64,000 nucleotides of DNA from a marine bacterium B5-7 (GCA_021604525.1 BQJD01000004.1:140469-204468), one strand, 5' to 3'; counted from the first letter of the stretch, positions 27,902 to 36,915 are shown. The notes: generated by a model not told the origin, from the sequence alone. Translations and numbers: made by a program.

Positions 27902-27937
27902 TTACATAAATTCGTCCTTAAGAGACGATAAGCCGAG

Positions 27938-27982
27938 ATGGCAGGAGGACTAGCCACGGTGATCATCAGGACGCTTCAATGA
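27938..27982 (+). CDS. Possible 14-residue leader peptide coupled to the LacI-family gene
   Basis: ATG at 27938 opens MAGGLATVIIRTLQ, whose TGA overlaps the regulator ATG at 27979 as ATGA. An AGGAGG lies inside it and could also serve a GTG at 27959 in the same frame. Coupling is inferred; this may be chance. Confidence 0.3.
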   Translation: MAGGLATVIIRTLQ

Positions 27983-29022
27983 AGCGGCTTAACGAAGATG
28001 CGGTTCGACGCATGCCAAGCCAGGCCGATATCGCGGCAGCGGCACGCGTGTCCACAGCAACCGTGTCACGCGTGGTCAATAATTCCAAGCTGGTCAGGCC
28101 AGAAGTGCGTGATCGGGTGCGTGCCGAAATGGAGCGCCTGGGCTACTTTACCCATGGTGCAGCCCGCGCACTCGCATACAACAAATCCTGGACCATTGGC
28201 GCCGTTATACCAACCCTTAACAGCGATTTATTCGCTCGTAGTATTGATGCGCTGATGAGACGCCTGCGGGAGATGGATTATTCCCTGATGGTGGTATCGT
28301 CTGACTATTCACTCGATGACGAAACATTCTTAATTAAACGTCTGCTTGAGCGAGGCGTGGATGGGATATTTCTGGTGGGTGGGGAACGACTACCGCAGAG
28401 TCAGAAGCTGCTTAAACTATCCCATCGTCCGTATATTGAATCCTATATAACAGATGTTCCCGGCAATAAGCGCGCCATTGGTTTCAATAATGCGAAAGCC
28501 TGCTCCGCCCTTGTGGAACACCTCGTTGAGCTTGGCCATCGCCGCATCGGTATGCTCGCCGGAATCACTCGCTACAACGACCGTGCCCGTAAACGCCTGG
28601 AGGGATTTCGGCAGTCGATGAGCCTTCACGGGTTACCTGTTGCGGATCATCATGTCAGGGAAGTCAATTACGATATCGATGAAGCACGCCGGGAATTCTC
28701 GCTGTTTCTTGAAGATAACGATCCGCCGACGGCGCTGGTATGCGGGAATGATCTGATCGCCATGGGAGCGCTGATCGAAGCCAATGCCCGCGGCATTGAT
28801 ATTCCCCGATGCATGTCGATTGTGGGAATCGATAATCACCCGTTGTCACGACATTCGAATCCACCGCTTACCACCATAGATATTCCCGCAATCCAGATCG
28901 GCATCCGTTCGGCCGAAGCATTGGTTGCTGCAATCGAAACCGGTGCTCCGGTCAATCGGCACGATCTTGAGGCGCCACTGATTATTCGCGAAACGACATC
29001 GTCACCGGCATCAAGTCAGTGA
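27979..29022 (+). CDS. LacI/GalR-family transcription regulator
   Basis: The 347-residue protein has an N-terminal helix-turn-helix at residues 13-35 (QADIAAAARVSTATVSRVVNN) and hinge, then a periplasmic-binding-type ligand domain (IGAVIPTLNSDLFARSI, GIFLVGGER, LVCGNDLIAMGALIEA). These regulators usually bind a sugar or small acid. The palindromic sites 80-110 bases upstream fit autorepression, and the TRAP and enzyme genes downstream are the likely regulon. It resembles the GntR (gluconate) subgroup in its ligand-domain motifs, which is only a weak hint. Confidence 0.9.
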   Translation: MKRLNEDAVRRMPSQADIAAAARVSTATVSRVVNNSKLVRPEVRDRVRAEMERLGYFTHGAARALAYNKSWTIGAVIPTLNSDLFARSIDALMRRLREMDYSLMVVSSDYSLDDETFLIKRLLERGVDGIFLVGGERLPQSQKLLKLSHRPYIESYITDVPGNKRAIGFNNAKACSALVEHLVELGHRRIGMLAGITRYNDRARKRLEGFRQSMSLHGLPVADHHVREVNYDIDEARREFSLFLEDNDPPTALVCGNDLIAMGALIEANARGIDIPRCMSIVGIDNHPLSRHSNPPLTTIDIPAIQIGIRSAEALVAAIETGAPVNRHDLEAPLIIRETTSSPASSQ

Positions 29023-29064
29023 GGCAACTAAATGAAGTATTTTGAACAGACAGTTTTACTACAC

Positions 29065-29096
29065 GAAATTTACAAGAGTTGAAATTTACAAGAGTT
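29065..29096. repeat. Tandem duplication of a 16-bp unit
   Basis: GAAATTTACAAGAGTT occurs twice with no spacer in the gap between the regulator gene and dctP. Confidence 0.85.
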
Positions 29097-29142
29097 ATGG
29101 GTTTTAAGAGATGTTTTATTTGCAGGTTTTAGAAAGTCCCGA

Positions 29143-29157
29143 CACGGCATTGCCGTG
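29143..29157. promoter_or_regulatory. 15-bp palindrome upstream of dctP
   Basis: CACGGCATTGCCGTG is self-complementary about its central T. It is unlike the LacI-type operators and could be the site of a second regulator, or a short RNA hairpin in the leader. Confidence 0.45.
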
Positions 29158-29274
29158 GTGTTCTGTTGACCGCAAGTTGTAAACAGGAACTGCCTGCACG
29201 TAGTTGAAGGAATACCCTTTAGTTACGTTTTGGGATACGTACAAGCCAACCACACAGCGAACGAGGAGTTCAGC

Positions 29275-30459
29275 ATGAAACTTAAAATTGATTGGAAATC
29301 GAAGGATGCAAAAGAGGTAAAGGAAGTCGAGAACGAAAAGCGTCGTCGCTTTTTCGAGTTGTCCGGCAAGTATGGATTCACTGCCGCACTGGCCGCTGCA
29401 GGCGCCGGTACATTGCTTAGTCCGGAAGCTTCCGCGCAAACCGCACGCGATGAGAAAGAACGTGAGGATGCGGCAAAATACCAGGCGATTATCGCAACCG
29501 CTTATCGACTCGAACAGCAGATCGGTCTTCCCTACGCTGTATCCGAAACCAAGAACAATATTCAAAACATGACCAACGGCAAGGTATATGTAAAGGTTGC
29601 CGCGAACAAGGTATTAGGCGGCGGTACCGAGCTTGCCAAGAAAACCCAAGCCAACACTATCCAGATTGGTCAGCATTCGATTTCCAACCTCGCACCTTAT
29701 GCCAAGGAAGTCGATCTTATCAACCTGCCATACTGGTGCGCCGATAATCAGCAGTTCAACAACCTGGTGCATTCCGATGCGTGGAAGGACCTCGTTGAAA
29801 AACCGGCTGCTGAAAATGGTTACAAAATATTCTCCTACCTGACATTCGATCCGCGTACTACCTCTGTCGGCGCCAAGTTCGATGAACCGATTCGCGTGCC
29901 GAGCGACCTCAAGGGCGTGAAGTTCCGCGTTCCAGGTTCGAAGATACTGGCGCAGCTTTATACACTTCTCGGTGCCAACCCGACTCCGATTGCATGGGGC
30001 GAAACGGCGCCTGCAATCAAGTCCGGCGTGGCTGATGCACTTGACCCATCCATCGAAGGACTCTGGGTGTTCGGATTTGGTGACATCCTCAACTGGGTAA
30101 CCTTTTCAGCGCCGGTTCCTGACGGCAATGTGCTGACCATGTCCAAGACCTGGTTTGACAGCCTCGATTCGGAAACTCAGGAGCAGATCGACTTCGCTGC
30201 TGATGTCACTACCCGTCAACAGCTCGCCAGCGTGCCGGCCGCTCGTGCCTATGTCATGGCCGATATGGCTAAGGCGGGTGTGCAGTACTACGTGCCTACG
30301 GCTGATGAACGTGCACAGTGGGTGGAAGCCGCTGGTCATCAACGAAGCGAATGGGATCCGTTCAAGGTGGAATTGGCTGGCTCGAAGAAAAACTTTGATC
30401 GGTTGGTGGAAGCTGCGAATACATTCGCCGGGTATTACGTACACGATCTGAAGGCGTAA
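29275..30459 (+). CDS. dctP: TRAP transporter substrate-binding protein (DctP family), Tat-exported
   Basis: The ATG at 29275 has a GAGGAG ribosome site; longer in-frame starts lack one. The N terminus contains KRRRFFELS, a twin-arginine motif, then a hydrophobic stretch ending ASAQTA, so export to the periplasm folded is expected. The mature part is a DctP fold; LKGVKFRVPGSKI holds the conserved Arg that binds the substrate's acid group, and PTPIAWGETAPAIKSGVADA is the second signature. Length 394. Feeds DctQ and DctM encoded next. The substrate is probably an organic acid of unknown kind. Confidence 0.93.
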   Translation: MKLKIDWKSKDAKEVKEVENEKRRRFFELSGKYGFTAALAAAGAGTLLSPEASAQTARDEKEREDAAKYQAIIATAYRLEQQIGLPYAVSETKNNIQNMTNGKVYVKVAANKVLGGGTELAKKTQANTIQIGQHSISNLAPYAKEVDLINLPYWCADNQQFNNLVHSDAWKDLVEKPAAENGYKIFSYLTFDPRTTSVGAKFDEPIRVPSDLKGVKFRVPGSKILAQLYTLLGANPTPIAWGETAPAIKSGVADALDPSIEGLWVFGFGDILNWVTFSAPVPDGNVLTMSKTWFDSLDSETQEQIDFAADVTTRQQLASVPAARAYVMADMAKAGVQYYVPTADERAQWVEAAGHQRSEWDPFKVELAGSKKNFDRLVEAANTFAGYYVHDLKA

Positions 30460-30468
30460 CTTAATCTG

Positions 30469-30496
30469 GCCGGATCGCGGGTAACCGCGATCCGGC
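30469..30496 (+). terminator. Strong hairpin between dctP and dctQ (partial terminator)
   Basis: A perfect 12-bp stem (30469-30480 with 30485-30496) with a GTAA loop is followed by ATTGTTTTT. It lies 9 bases after the dctP stop. Such sites lower expression of membrane subunits relative to the binding protein and protect the dctP 3' end. Confidence 0.8.
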
Positions 30497-30528
30497 ATTG
30501 TTTTTGAATCGACATCGGTACGCAACCC

Positions 30529-31041
30529 ATGAAACTGATCCGATTTCTGGATAAGAACGGCGAGAAGATTCTTTCCCTGTGGCTGTATCTTTTTATCGTC
30601 GTGGTTATCTTCAATGAAGTACTAAGACGGTTTGTGCTGTCTTACTCCTCTCTTTGGGGTGAGGAAACAGCACGTTATTCATTTATCTATATGGTCTGGA
30701 TCGGCGCTTCAATGGCGGTCAAGGATCGATTGCACATACGCATATCGATCATTATCGACCACTTCGGTAATCGCATGCAGAATTTCTTCAGCGCGCTGGC
30801 ATCGTTGCTTGGTGTTGCTCTGGCTGTCATTGCATTCCGCTATTCCATGGAGCCATTTCTGTTGTCGATAAAGTACCAGTCCGTCACTGATGGTCTGCGA
30901 ATTGTTCAGGCCTGGTATTTGTTTGCTGTACCGTTCGGATTCACGTTGATCACCATACGGTTATGCCAGGCGTTGATGGAGGATGTTCACCGCATGGTGC
31001 GCAACCAGCCGCCGAAACTTCGTGAAAAACTGTTTTCGTAG
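30529..31041 (+). CDS. dctQ: TRAP transporter small permease (DctQ family)
   Basis: The protein has 170 residues with four predicted membrane helices. FNEVLRRFVLSYSSLWGEETARYSFIYMVWIGASMAVKDRLHIRI is the DctQ core (shortened: SLWGEETARYSFIY), with the conserved Glu-Glu and Arg. It pairs with the large permease that starts 8 bases downstream. Confidence 0.92.
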   Translation: MKLIRFLDKNGEKILSLWLYLFIVVVIFNEVLRRFVLSYSSLWGEETARYSFIYMVWIGASMAVKDRLHIRISIIIDHFGNRMQNFFSALASLLGVALAVIAFRYSMEPFLLSIKYQSVTDGLRIVQAWYLFAVPFGFTLITIRLCQALMEDVHRMVRNQPPKLREKLFS

Positions 31042-31049
31042 GAGGTACC

Positions 31050-32360
31050 GTGTACCAGTACGCCAGCACTTATTCCGAATATGCATTGACACCAGAGATC
31101 ATCATGTCCCTGATTGGGCTGGTGGTTATGTTTCTGTTGGGCATACCCATCTGGATATCGCTTGGGATATCCGCATTTGCACTTTTATATTTTTCGCAGG
31201 TTATACCGTTAAGCCTGATCGGTGAGAGTCTGTTTGCAGGACTCGATGCCTTTCCGTTGATCGCTGTTCCGTTGTTTATACTGACGGGCGATGCACTGGT
31301 CAGAACAGGGTTATCCAATAAGCTTCTTGATGTTGCAGAAGCTCTGATGGGGTGGGTTCAAAGTGGTTTTGGTAGCTCGACCGTGCTTGGCTGCGGGTTC
31401 TTTTCCTGTATTTCCGGATCCGATGCGGCAGGTGCCGCCGCCATGGGACGCATCGCTACTGGCCGACTGGTTGAGAAAGGTTATCCATTGCCTTACGCCG
31501 CGGCACTGGTGGCCTCTGGTTCATGTACCGGGATACTGATACCGCCGTCGATCGGCTACATCATTATCGGCCTGGTACTCGGTATCTCTGCGTCGACGTT
31601 GTTCATCGCCGCAATTATTCCAGGCGTACTGGTATTGATATCGATTATGGTCGCCAATGTGACGATGAATCGAATCATGGGTTATGAGGAAAGCACGCAG
31701 AAGTTCAGCGCTCGCCATCTTGCACTGACTGTTTACGATGCAAAATATGCGTTATTGATTCCGTTTCTGATTCTGGGTGGAATTTATTCCGGCATCTTTA
31801 CGCCGACAGAGGCGGCAGGTGTCGCGGTGGTATTGATCATTACCATTGGGCTTACGAAAAAGACGATAACCTGGAGCGATGTTCCAGACATGTTGTTGTC
31901 ATCGGTGAAAGTAAACGGCGTTATTGTGCCAATTATCGCTTTGTCACTTCCCATGGCTCAGGCGTTGTCATTGCTGCAAATTCCACAGACTCTGGTTGCA
32001 GATCTGACATCAATATCAGATAGCCCGGTATTCATTATCGGAATCATGATTGTTATCTTCATGATGGCCGGCGCCTTCATGGAAGCGACACCGAACATAG
32101 TAATTTTCGGTCCTTTGCTATTGCCGCTGGCTCTTCAGATTGGCATGAACGAAATTCACTTCTCGATATTCATGCTGACCACTTTGGGTCTTGGGTTCAT
32201 TACACCGCCACTTGGTCTGAATCTTTTCGTGCTGTCAGCGATAACCGGGGCATCGTCCATGAGCATTTCCTATCGAGCCATCCCTTTCATGGTAAGTATG
32301 CTATTGGTGGCGATCATGATTGCCGCTTTTCCTCAGTTATCGTTGTTCTTTCTTAATTAG
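31050..32360 (+). CDS. dctM: TRAP transporter large permease (DctM family)
   Basis: The 436-residue protein has about 11 to 12 membrane helices. PLFILTGDALVRTGLS, SDAAGAAAMGRIA and the terminal TLGLGFITPPLGLNLFV are DctM signatures. The start is a GTG at 31050 behind a good AGGAGG. DctM uses the sodium gradient to drive uptake with the periplasmic DctP-type protein. Confidence 0.93.
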   Translation: MYQYASTYSEYALTPEIIMSLIGLVVMFLLGIPIWISLGISAFALLYFSQVIPLSLIGESLFAGLDAFPLIAVPLFILTGDALVRTGLSNKLLDVAEALMGWVQSGFGSSTVLGCGFFSCISGSDAAGAAAMGRIATGRLVEKGYPLPYAAALVASGSCTGILIPPSIGYIIIGLVLGISASTLFIAAIIPGVLVLISIMVANVTMNRIMGYEESTQKFSARHLALTVYDAKYALLIPFLILGGIYSGIFTPTEAAGVAVVLIITIGLTKKTITWSDVPDMLLSSVKVNGVIVPIIALSLPMAQALSLLQIPQTLVADLTSISDSPVFIIGIMIVIFMMAGAFMEATPNIVIFGPLLLPLALQIGMNEIHFSIFMLTTLGLGFITPPLGLNLFVLSAITGASSMSISYRAIPFMVSMLLVAIMIAAFPQLSLFFLN

Positions 32361-32385
32361 TTGGTTAAACAATTTTCTGGCATTC

Positions 32386-32417
32386 CGCCATGCCTCGTCT
32401 CTTGATGGCATGGCGGT
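32386..32417 (+). terminator. Probable terminator or attenuator after dctM
   Basis: CCGCCATGCC (32386-32395) pairs perfectly with GGCATGGCGG (32408-32417) over a 12-base loop, followed by TTGTCTTG. The following enzyme genes may have their own promoter or rely on read-through. Confidence 0.55.
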
Positions 32418-32471
32418 TGTCTTGATCTGACATAGATCGGTTTTCGATAAATCCTTGACTACATACCTGAC

Positions 32472-34640
32472 ATGTTGACCAAACCTTTACATACAGAAAC
32501 ACCCTGGCTTCGAATCGAAGTTGACGAAAGTGATCGCGCCCTCATTGGATCAGCGACCTGTCGAAAGATGCTTGAACAGATGTTGATCATCCGAACATTT
32601 GAAGAGAAGCTGCTTGAGATGGCAAAAGAGGGCATTCTTCATGGACCCGCACATTCGAGCATCGGCCAGGAAGCCGTTGCGGTAGGTTGCATGTTGTCGC
32701 TTGGGTCATCTGACAAGATCAACGGCACTCACAGAATGCACCACCAGTTTCTTGCCAAGGTGCTTAACCACGTTACCGCAAAAGACTACGATCCGGCTAC
32801 GGATGAATTCAGTCCCGAAATGCAGGATGTGGTCATGCGTACCCTTGCGGAAATACTGGGTTTGTCGCCTGGGTTTACGGGTGGTCGGGGTGGCTCCATG
32901 CACTTGAAATGGGATGCCTGCGGGGTATTCGGTTCTAATGCGATTGTTGGTGGAAATCCGCCTCATGCGGTGGGATACGCCATGGCAGAAAAACTTCGTG
33001 GCAGTAATAATATTGCCGTAACGTTTTTCGGTGATGGCGCCATACAAAACGGCTCGTCTTACGAGTCGATGAATCTTGCTGCACTATACAACCTGCCGGT
33101 CGTATTCGTTTGCGAAAATAATCTCTATGCGGTTTCAACGCATGTTCGTGAACAAACACGTGAGCAACGTTTGTCTGCCCGTGGGTTAGGATTGGGTGTG
33201 CCTGGACTTGAAGTCGATGGCATGAACCCGGTAGCGATGCATGCGGCCATGTCCTGGGCGAAAGATCAGATCAGCAATAAAGCTGGACCCGTTTTAATCG
33301 AGGCGCTTACCTATCGATTTTTTCATCAGTCGGGTCCACTGACAGGAAGTGCATTCGGTTATCGGGATAAAGACGAGGAACAGCAATGGAACGATCGCGA
33401 TCCTTTGAAAAACTTTCCTGAAACGCTGGTAGATTCTGGTGTTATTGACGAAGGGGATGTGGCCCGCTATCGGCAACGTGCTGCCGATATTGTTGACACT
33501 GCGATATCCGCATTGGTTGAAGACGCTGCCGATACAAAATCGCGCAGGATCATTCCTTCGCTGTGGCCGTCGAAGGATACTGTCGAGCATGGCATTCGAG
33601 GTGATCTTGAAGAACTCTCGAATGTATCGGTGCGTGAGGTCGAGGACACCGATCCCAAGCAGACGAAGACGATGAAATATATCGAAGCCGTATCTCTGGC
33701 CGCACGTAACGCGATGGAGCACGATGATTCGATTATCATTTTAGGTGAAGATGTTCACCGGCTTCGCGGGGGTACTTCCGGTGCTACCCGTGGCATTGCC
33801 GAGAAGTTTCCGGATCGATTGATTGCTACTCCCATCTGTGAAAATGGTTTTACCGGATTGGGTGTTGGTGCGGCCCTCAACGGCCTGCGGCCGATTGTTG
33901 AGATCATGTATCCCGATTTCGCACTGGTAGCGGCTGATCAGTTGTTCAATCAGGCCGGCAAAGTGCGTCACATGTTCGGTGGCGACCATCCGCTACCGTT
34001 GGTGGTTCGTAGCAGAGTGTCTGCTGGAACGGGCTACGGTTCGCAGCATTCCATGGACTCGCTTGGTTTGTTTGCCTTGTATCCCGGTTGGCGAATCGTC
34101 GCGCCTTCGACTCCATACGATTACGTCGGTCTGTTTAATGCGGCCATTCGCTGTAATGACCCGGTTCTTGTTATCGAGTATCAGAACCTGTTCCAGAATA
34201 CCGGGCCGGTACCTGTTGATGATCTTGACTATATTATTCCCTTTGGCAGCGCCAAGGTGGTTCGTGAGGGTAGCGATTGCACGGTACTTACCTATGCCGG
34301 CGTACTCCCCATGACGCTTGAAGCGATTGAATCAAGTGGTGTCGACGCTGAAGTTATAGATCTTCGCACACTCGATCCCATGGGCATTGATTGGCAAACC
34401 ATTGGTGCGAGTATTCGCAAAACCAATCGATTGGTCGTTTCCGAACAGACCACTCGTGGCACCTCACTTGGCGCGCATATCGTCAAGGCGGTACAGGAAC
34501 AATTTTTCGATTGGCTTGATGCCGAGATCGTTCACGTATCCGGTGCTCATTCATCGCCTGTGGTTTCAAAAGTTCTCGAACAAGCAGCGCTTGCCGGTCC
34601 AGCGGAGATTGTCGTTGGATTGAAGCAGGTGATGCTGTAA
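32472..34640 (+). CDS. Fused alpha-beta E1 subunit of a 2-oxoacid/acetoin-type dehydrogenase
   Basis: The protein has 722 residues. Residues 1-380 are an E1-alpha with the thiamine diphosphate motif running GDGA (187-190) to NN (216-217). Residues from about 400 are an E1-beta (MKYIEAVSLAARNAM, LGEDV, MYPDFALVAADQL, RSRVSAGTGYGSQHS). Separate genes are usual; the fusion is less common. The E1 decarboxylates an oxoacid or splits an acyloin and hands the acyl group to lipoate. The E2-like partner lies 2.3 kb downstream and is of the acetoin type. No E3 gene is present, so the host's general dihydrolipoamide dehydrogenase must be used. Confidence 0.92.
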   Translation: MLTKPLHTETPWLRIEVDESDRALIGSATCRKMLEQMLIIRTFEEKLLEMAKEGILHGPAHSSIGQEAVAVGCMLSLGSSDKINGTHRMHHQFLAKVLNHVTAKDYDPATDEFSPEMQDVVMRTLAEILGLSPGFTGGRGGSMHLKWDACGVFGSNAIVGGNPPHAVGYAMAEKLRGSNNIAVTFFGDGAIQNGSSYESMNLAALYNLPVVFVCENNLYAVSTHVREQTREQRLSARGLGLGVPGLEVDGMNPVAMHAAMSWAKDQISNKAGPVLIEALTYRFFHQSGPLTGSAFGYRDKDEEQQWNDRDPLKNFPETLVDSGVIDEGDVARYRQRAADIVDTAISALVEDAADTKSRRIIPSLWPSKDTVEHGIRGDLEELSNVSVREVEDTDPKQTKTMKYIEAVSLAARNAMEHDDSIIILGEDVHRLRGGTSGATRGIAEKFPDRLIATPICENGFTGLGVGAALNGLRPIVEIMYPDFALVAADQLFNQAGKVRHMFGGDHPLPLVVRSRVSAGTGYGSQHSMDSLGLFALYPGWRIVAPSTPYDYVGLFNAAIRCNDPVLVIEYQNLFQNTGPVPVDDLDYIIPFGSAKVVREGSDCTVLTYAGVLPMTLEAIESSGVDAEVIDLRTLDPMGIDWQTIGASIRKTNRLVVSEQTTRGTSLGAHIVKAVQEQFFDWLDAEIVHVSGAHSSPVVSKVLEQAALAGPAEIVVGLKQVML

Positions 34641-34670
34641 CGAACCCTTTTATTTGAATGAGGAATTAAT

Positions 34671-35135
34671 GTGAGTTCAACAAACTCTGCGCTGCTCGAT
34701 GACCTCATCGTCCGACCGCACCACACGGCGCTGTGTATAGAGAACTTCGATGCGGCACAATCATTTTTTTGTGACGTCCTCGGTATGCGTGTAGAAAACG
34801 AAGCCGATCAACGGGACGAAGAAGGTCTTGGTATCGTCACCGGATTGCCCGGTGCGGTTGTACGCTGGGCAATGTTGGAACGTAACGGATATCGGTTGGA
34901 ATTATTCAAGTACTACCAACCCGAAGGACGTACCGTAAATATCCGCCAATGCGATCGGGGGCTGACTCACATTGCTTTTGAAGTATCCGATGTCGACGAT
35001 GCATGCTGGCGGGTTCGAAATGCAGGTCACGAGACTTACTCGGATCCGCAGAATTTGCGTGGCGGTGCAACACGACCTGTCTATGTTAAAGGTCCTGAAG
35101 GCATCGTGGTTGAACTCATCGAGTTTCGACAATGA
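34671..35135 (+). CDS. VOC-superfamily protein
   Basis: The 154-residue protein has the paired VOC beta-alpha-beta modules: HHTALCIENFDAAQSFFCDVLGM and LTHIAFEVSDVDDACWRVR with His ligands, and the closing VYVKGPEGIVVELIEF with Glu. It resembles methylmalonyl-CoA epimerase and dioxygenase relatives. The start is a GTG at 34671 with a GAGGA ribosome site. It overlaps the next gene by 4 bases, so it belongs to the island operon. Confidence 0.8.
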   Translation: MSSTNSALLDDLIVRPHHTALCIENFDAAQSFFCDVLGMRVENEADQRDEEGLGIVTGLPGAVVRWAMLERNGYRLELFKYYQPEGRTVNIRQCDRGLTHIAFEVSDVDDACWRVRNAGHETYSDPQNLRGGATRPVYVKGPEGIVVELIEFRQ

Positions 35136-35914
35136 GCACCGCAGAATTTGCCGGGCGGCGTGTGATCATTACCGGTGGCGCCAGTGGTATCGGTGCCGCT
35201 GTCGCTAAACGTCTTGTAAGTCACGGTGCTTACGTTTATCTCCTGGATGTGAATGCGACGGGTGTCGAATCCACCGCTACTGCGTTCGGTGATCAGGCAG
35301 GTTTCGGAGTATGCAATGTAACCAGTGAGGATGACTTTATTCGAGTCTTCAAAGAAGTACGCGGTGAAGGCATTATCGATGGATTGGTGTGTTGTGCGGG
35401 TTGTCCCGATTTGCCTGTCCCCGCTGAGAATTATTCTCTCGATAACTTTAACCGTGTAATCGATTCACACCTGAATGGAACATTTATCGCCTGTCGGACT
35501 GTCGGTGCATCGATGATCGAAGATGGCGGTGGTGCCATCGTTAATATTGCATCGGTACTATCGTTTAACTCGGGCCCGGTCATGGGTTACGCTGCCGCCA
35601 AGGCGGCGATAGTCAATTTAACGTCCTCGTTTGCGGTGCAATGGGCTGCCCGTAACGTTCGCGTTAATGCAGTGGCGCCGGGCTGGACCGATACGCCTTT
35701 TCTAAAGCCGAAGGAACGAAACGGAGAACGTGATTTCACGCCAATAAAACAAGCAACACCGCTTGGCCGGTTATTGTCGCCGAGTGAGATAGCCGAGGTG
35801 ATTGCATTCCTGCTTTCACCAAAATCAAGTGCCATTGTCGGCACCACAGTGGCTTGTGATGGCGGTGTGATTGCCGGCGCCGGGTGGCCTCCTTATGGTG
35901 GTATACCCGCCTGA
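35132..35914 (+). CDS. Short-chain dehydrogenase/reductase
   Basis: The 260-residue protein has the classical SDR parts: TGGASGIG cofactor loop at 14-21, CAG (88-90) in the NNAG position, Ser141, Tyr153 and Lys157 as the catalytic triad, and the C-terminal CDGG block. Asp39 after the second strand favours NAD over NADP. Such enzymes oxidise alcohols or reduce ketones. Overlap with the VOC gene and shared direction place it in the pathway. Confidence 0.9.
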   Translation: MSTAEFAGRRVIITGGASGIGAAVAKRLVSHGAYVYLLDVNATGVESTATAFGDQAGFGVCNVTSEDDFIRVFKEVRGEGIIDGLVCCAGCPDLPVPAENYSLDNFNRVIDSHLNGTFIACRTVGASMIEDGGGAIVNIASVLSFNSGPVMGYAAAKAAIVNLTSSFAVQWAARNVRVNAVAPGWTDTPFLKPKERNGERDFTPIKQATPLGRLLSPSEIAEVIAFLLSPKSSAIVGTTVACDGGVIAGAGWPPYGGIPA

Positions 35915-35963
35915 TCGTCATTGGGTTCGTAGCACCTTATTAAAAGCCAGGGGTAATTGATAA

Positions 35964-36869
35964 ATGTTGAATGTAGGCTTCATTGGGCTGGGTGTCATGG
36001 GCTCACCTATGGCTCGACACATCGCCGAGGCGGGACATTCACTTCGCGTCTACGATATCGACTCAAACATTCGGCAGACTTTCGCTAATCTTACTAACTG
36101 CACTGTTGCTGCAACACCGGCGCAGGCGGCTGACGATGTTGATTATCTGATTACCATGCTTCCGGAAACCAAACACGTAGTTGACGTTCTGTTTGGCGAA
36201 GATGGCGCGGTAGAGCACCTTGCCGATAACGCGCTCGTGATTGAAATGAGTACCGGTGATGCCACCGCAACACCGGACATCGCCGGGCGATTGCGTCGCA
36301 AAGGTTTTCGCATGATCGACGTGCCGGTCGGTCGAACTCCGGTAGACGCTCACGCCGGTACGCTTCTGGCGCTGGTGGGAGCCGAGCCCGCAGAGCTTGA
36401 AGAGGTCAAACCGCTCTTACTTTGTTTCTGTGATGAGATCGTTCATGCAGGCCCGCCCGGAAGCGGGATAAAGCTCAAGCTGGTTAATAACTATATGACC
36501 ATGATCGGCATGGTGATGACGTCGGAAACCCTGATGCTGGCCGAGAAAGTCGGACTCGATCGGGATACGGTTGTTCATGTACTGCAGAACACGGTGGCAG
36601 GACGAGGCCAGATTAACGTTAATTTTCCACGTAAAGTGCTTGCCGGCGATATCACACCGGATTTTCCATTGCGTCTCGGTTTGAAAGACCTGTCGCTGGC
36701 CCTTGATCTGGCACGTTCTGTCGGCGCGCCGCTGATGCTCGGTGGTGTTTCCCGGGAACTTTTTTCCCTGGCCCGTTCCCTGGGACGCGAAAACCAGGAT
36801 TGCACAGCCATGCTGTTGTTGCTTGAAGACCTGGCCCGTTGTCAAACGGGCTCTGCCGATAACGGCTGA
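35964..36869 (+). CDS. Beta-hydroxyacid dehydrogenase, similar to sulfolactaldehyde reductase (YihU)
   Basis: The 301-residue protein starts with the NAD(P) loop GFIGLGVMGSPMA and has Lys172 in KLKLVNNYM as the catalytic lysine. The substrate loop reads DVPVGRT (119-125) where 3-hydroxyisobutyrate dehydrogenases have DAPVSGG. E. coli YihU, as I recall it, has the same DVPVGRT, and the segments GPPGSGI and KVLAGDITP also follow YihU. In YihU this Arg contacts the sulfonate of its substrate. A sulfonated or otherwise acidic short aldehyde is therefore possible; related enzymes also act on succinic semialdehyde, tartronate semialdehyde and others. Confidence 0.85.
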   Translation: MLNVGFIGLGVMGSPMARHIAEAGHSLRVYDIDSNIRQTFANLTNCTVAATPAQAADDVDYLITMLPETKHVVDVLFGEDGAVEHLADNALVIEMSTGDATATPDIAGRLRRKGFRMIDVPVGRTPVDAHAGTLLALVGAEPAELEEVKPLLLCFCDEIVHAGPPGSGIKLKLVNNYMTMIGMVMTSETLMLAEKVGLDRDTVVHVLQNTVAGRGQINVNFPRKVLAGDITPDFPLRLGLKDLSLALDLARSVGAPLMLGGVSRELFSLARSLGRENQDCTAMLLLLEDLARCQTGSADNG

Positions 36870-36915
36870 TTCGTCCAATCAATACTCCACTGATTACCAC
36901 TATCACTGATTACGT

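Larger units (their letters stand above)
27628..27978. other. Regulatory spacer before the LacI-family gene
   Basis: Holds two sets of inverted repeats (27671-27745), a promoter with tandem operators (27860-27901) and a 14-codon upstream ORF (27938-27982). Confidence 0.7.

Noticed and set aside
29230..29274. TTG start adding 15 residues to dctP
   Set aside because: It would place extra residues before the Tat motif and has no ribosome site; ATG 29275 has GAGGAG.
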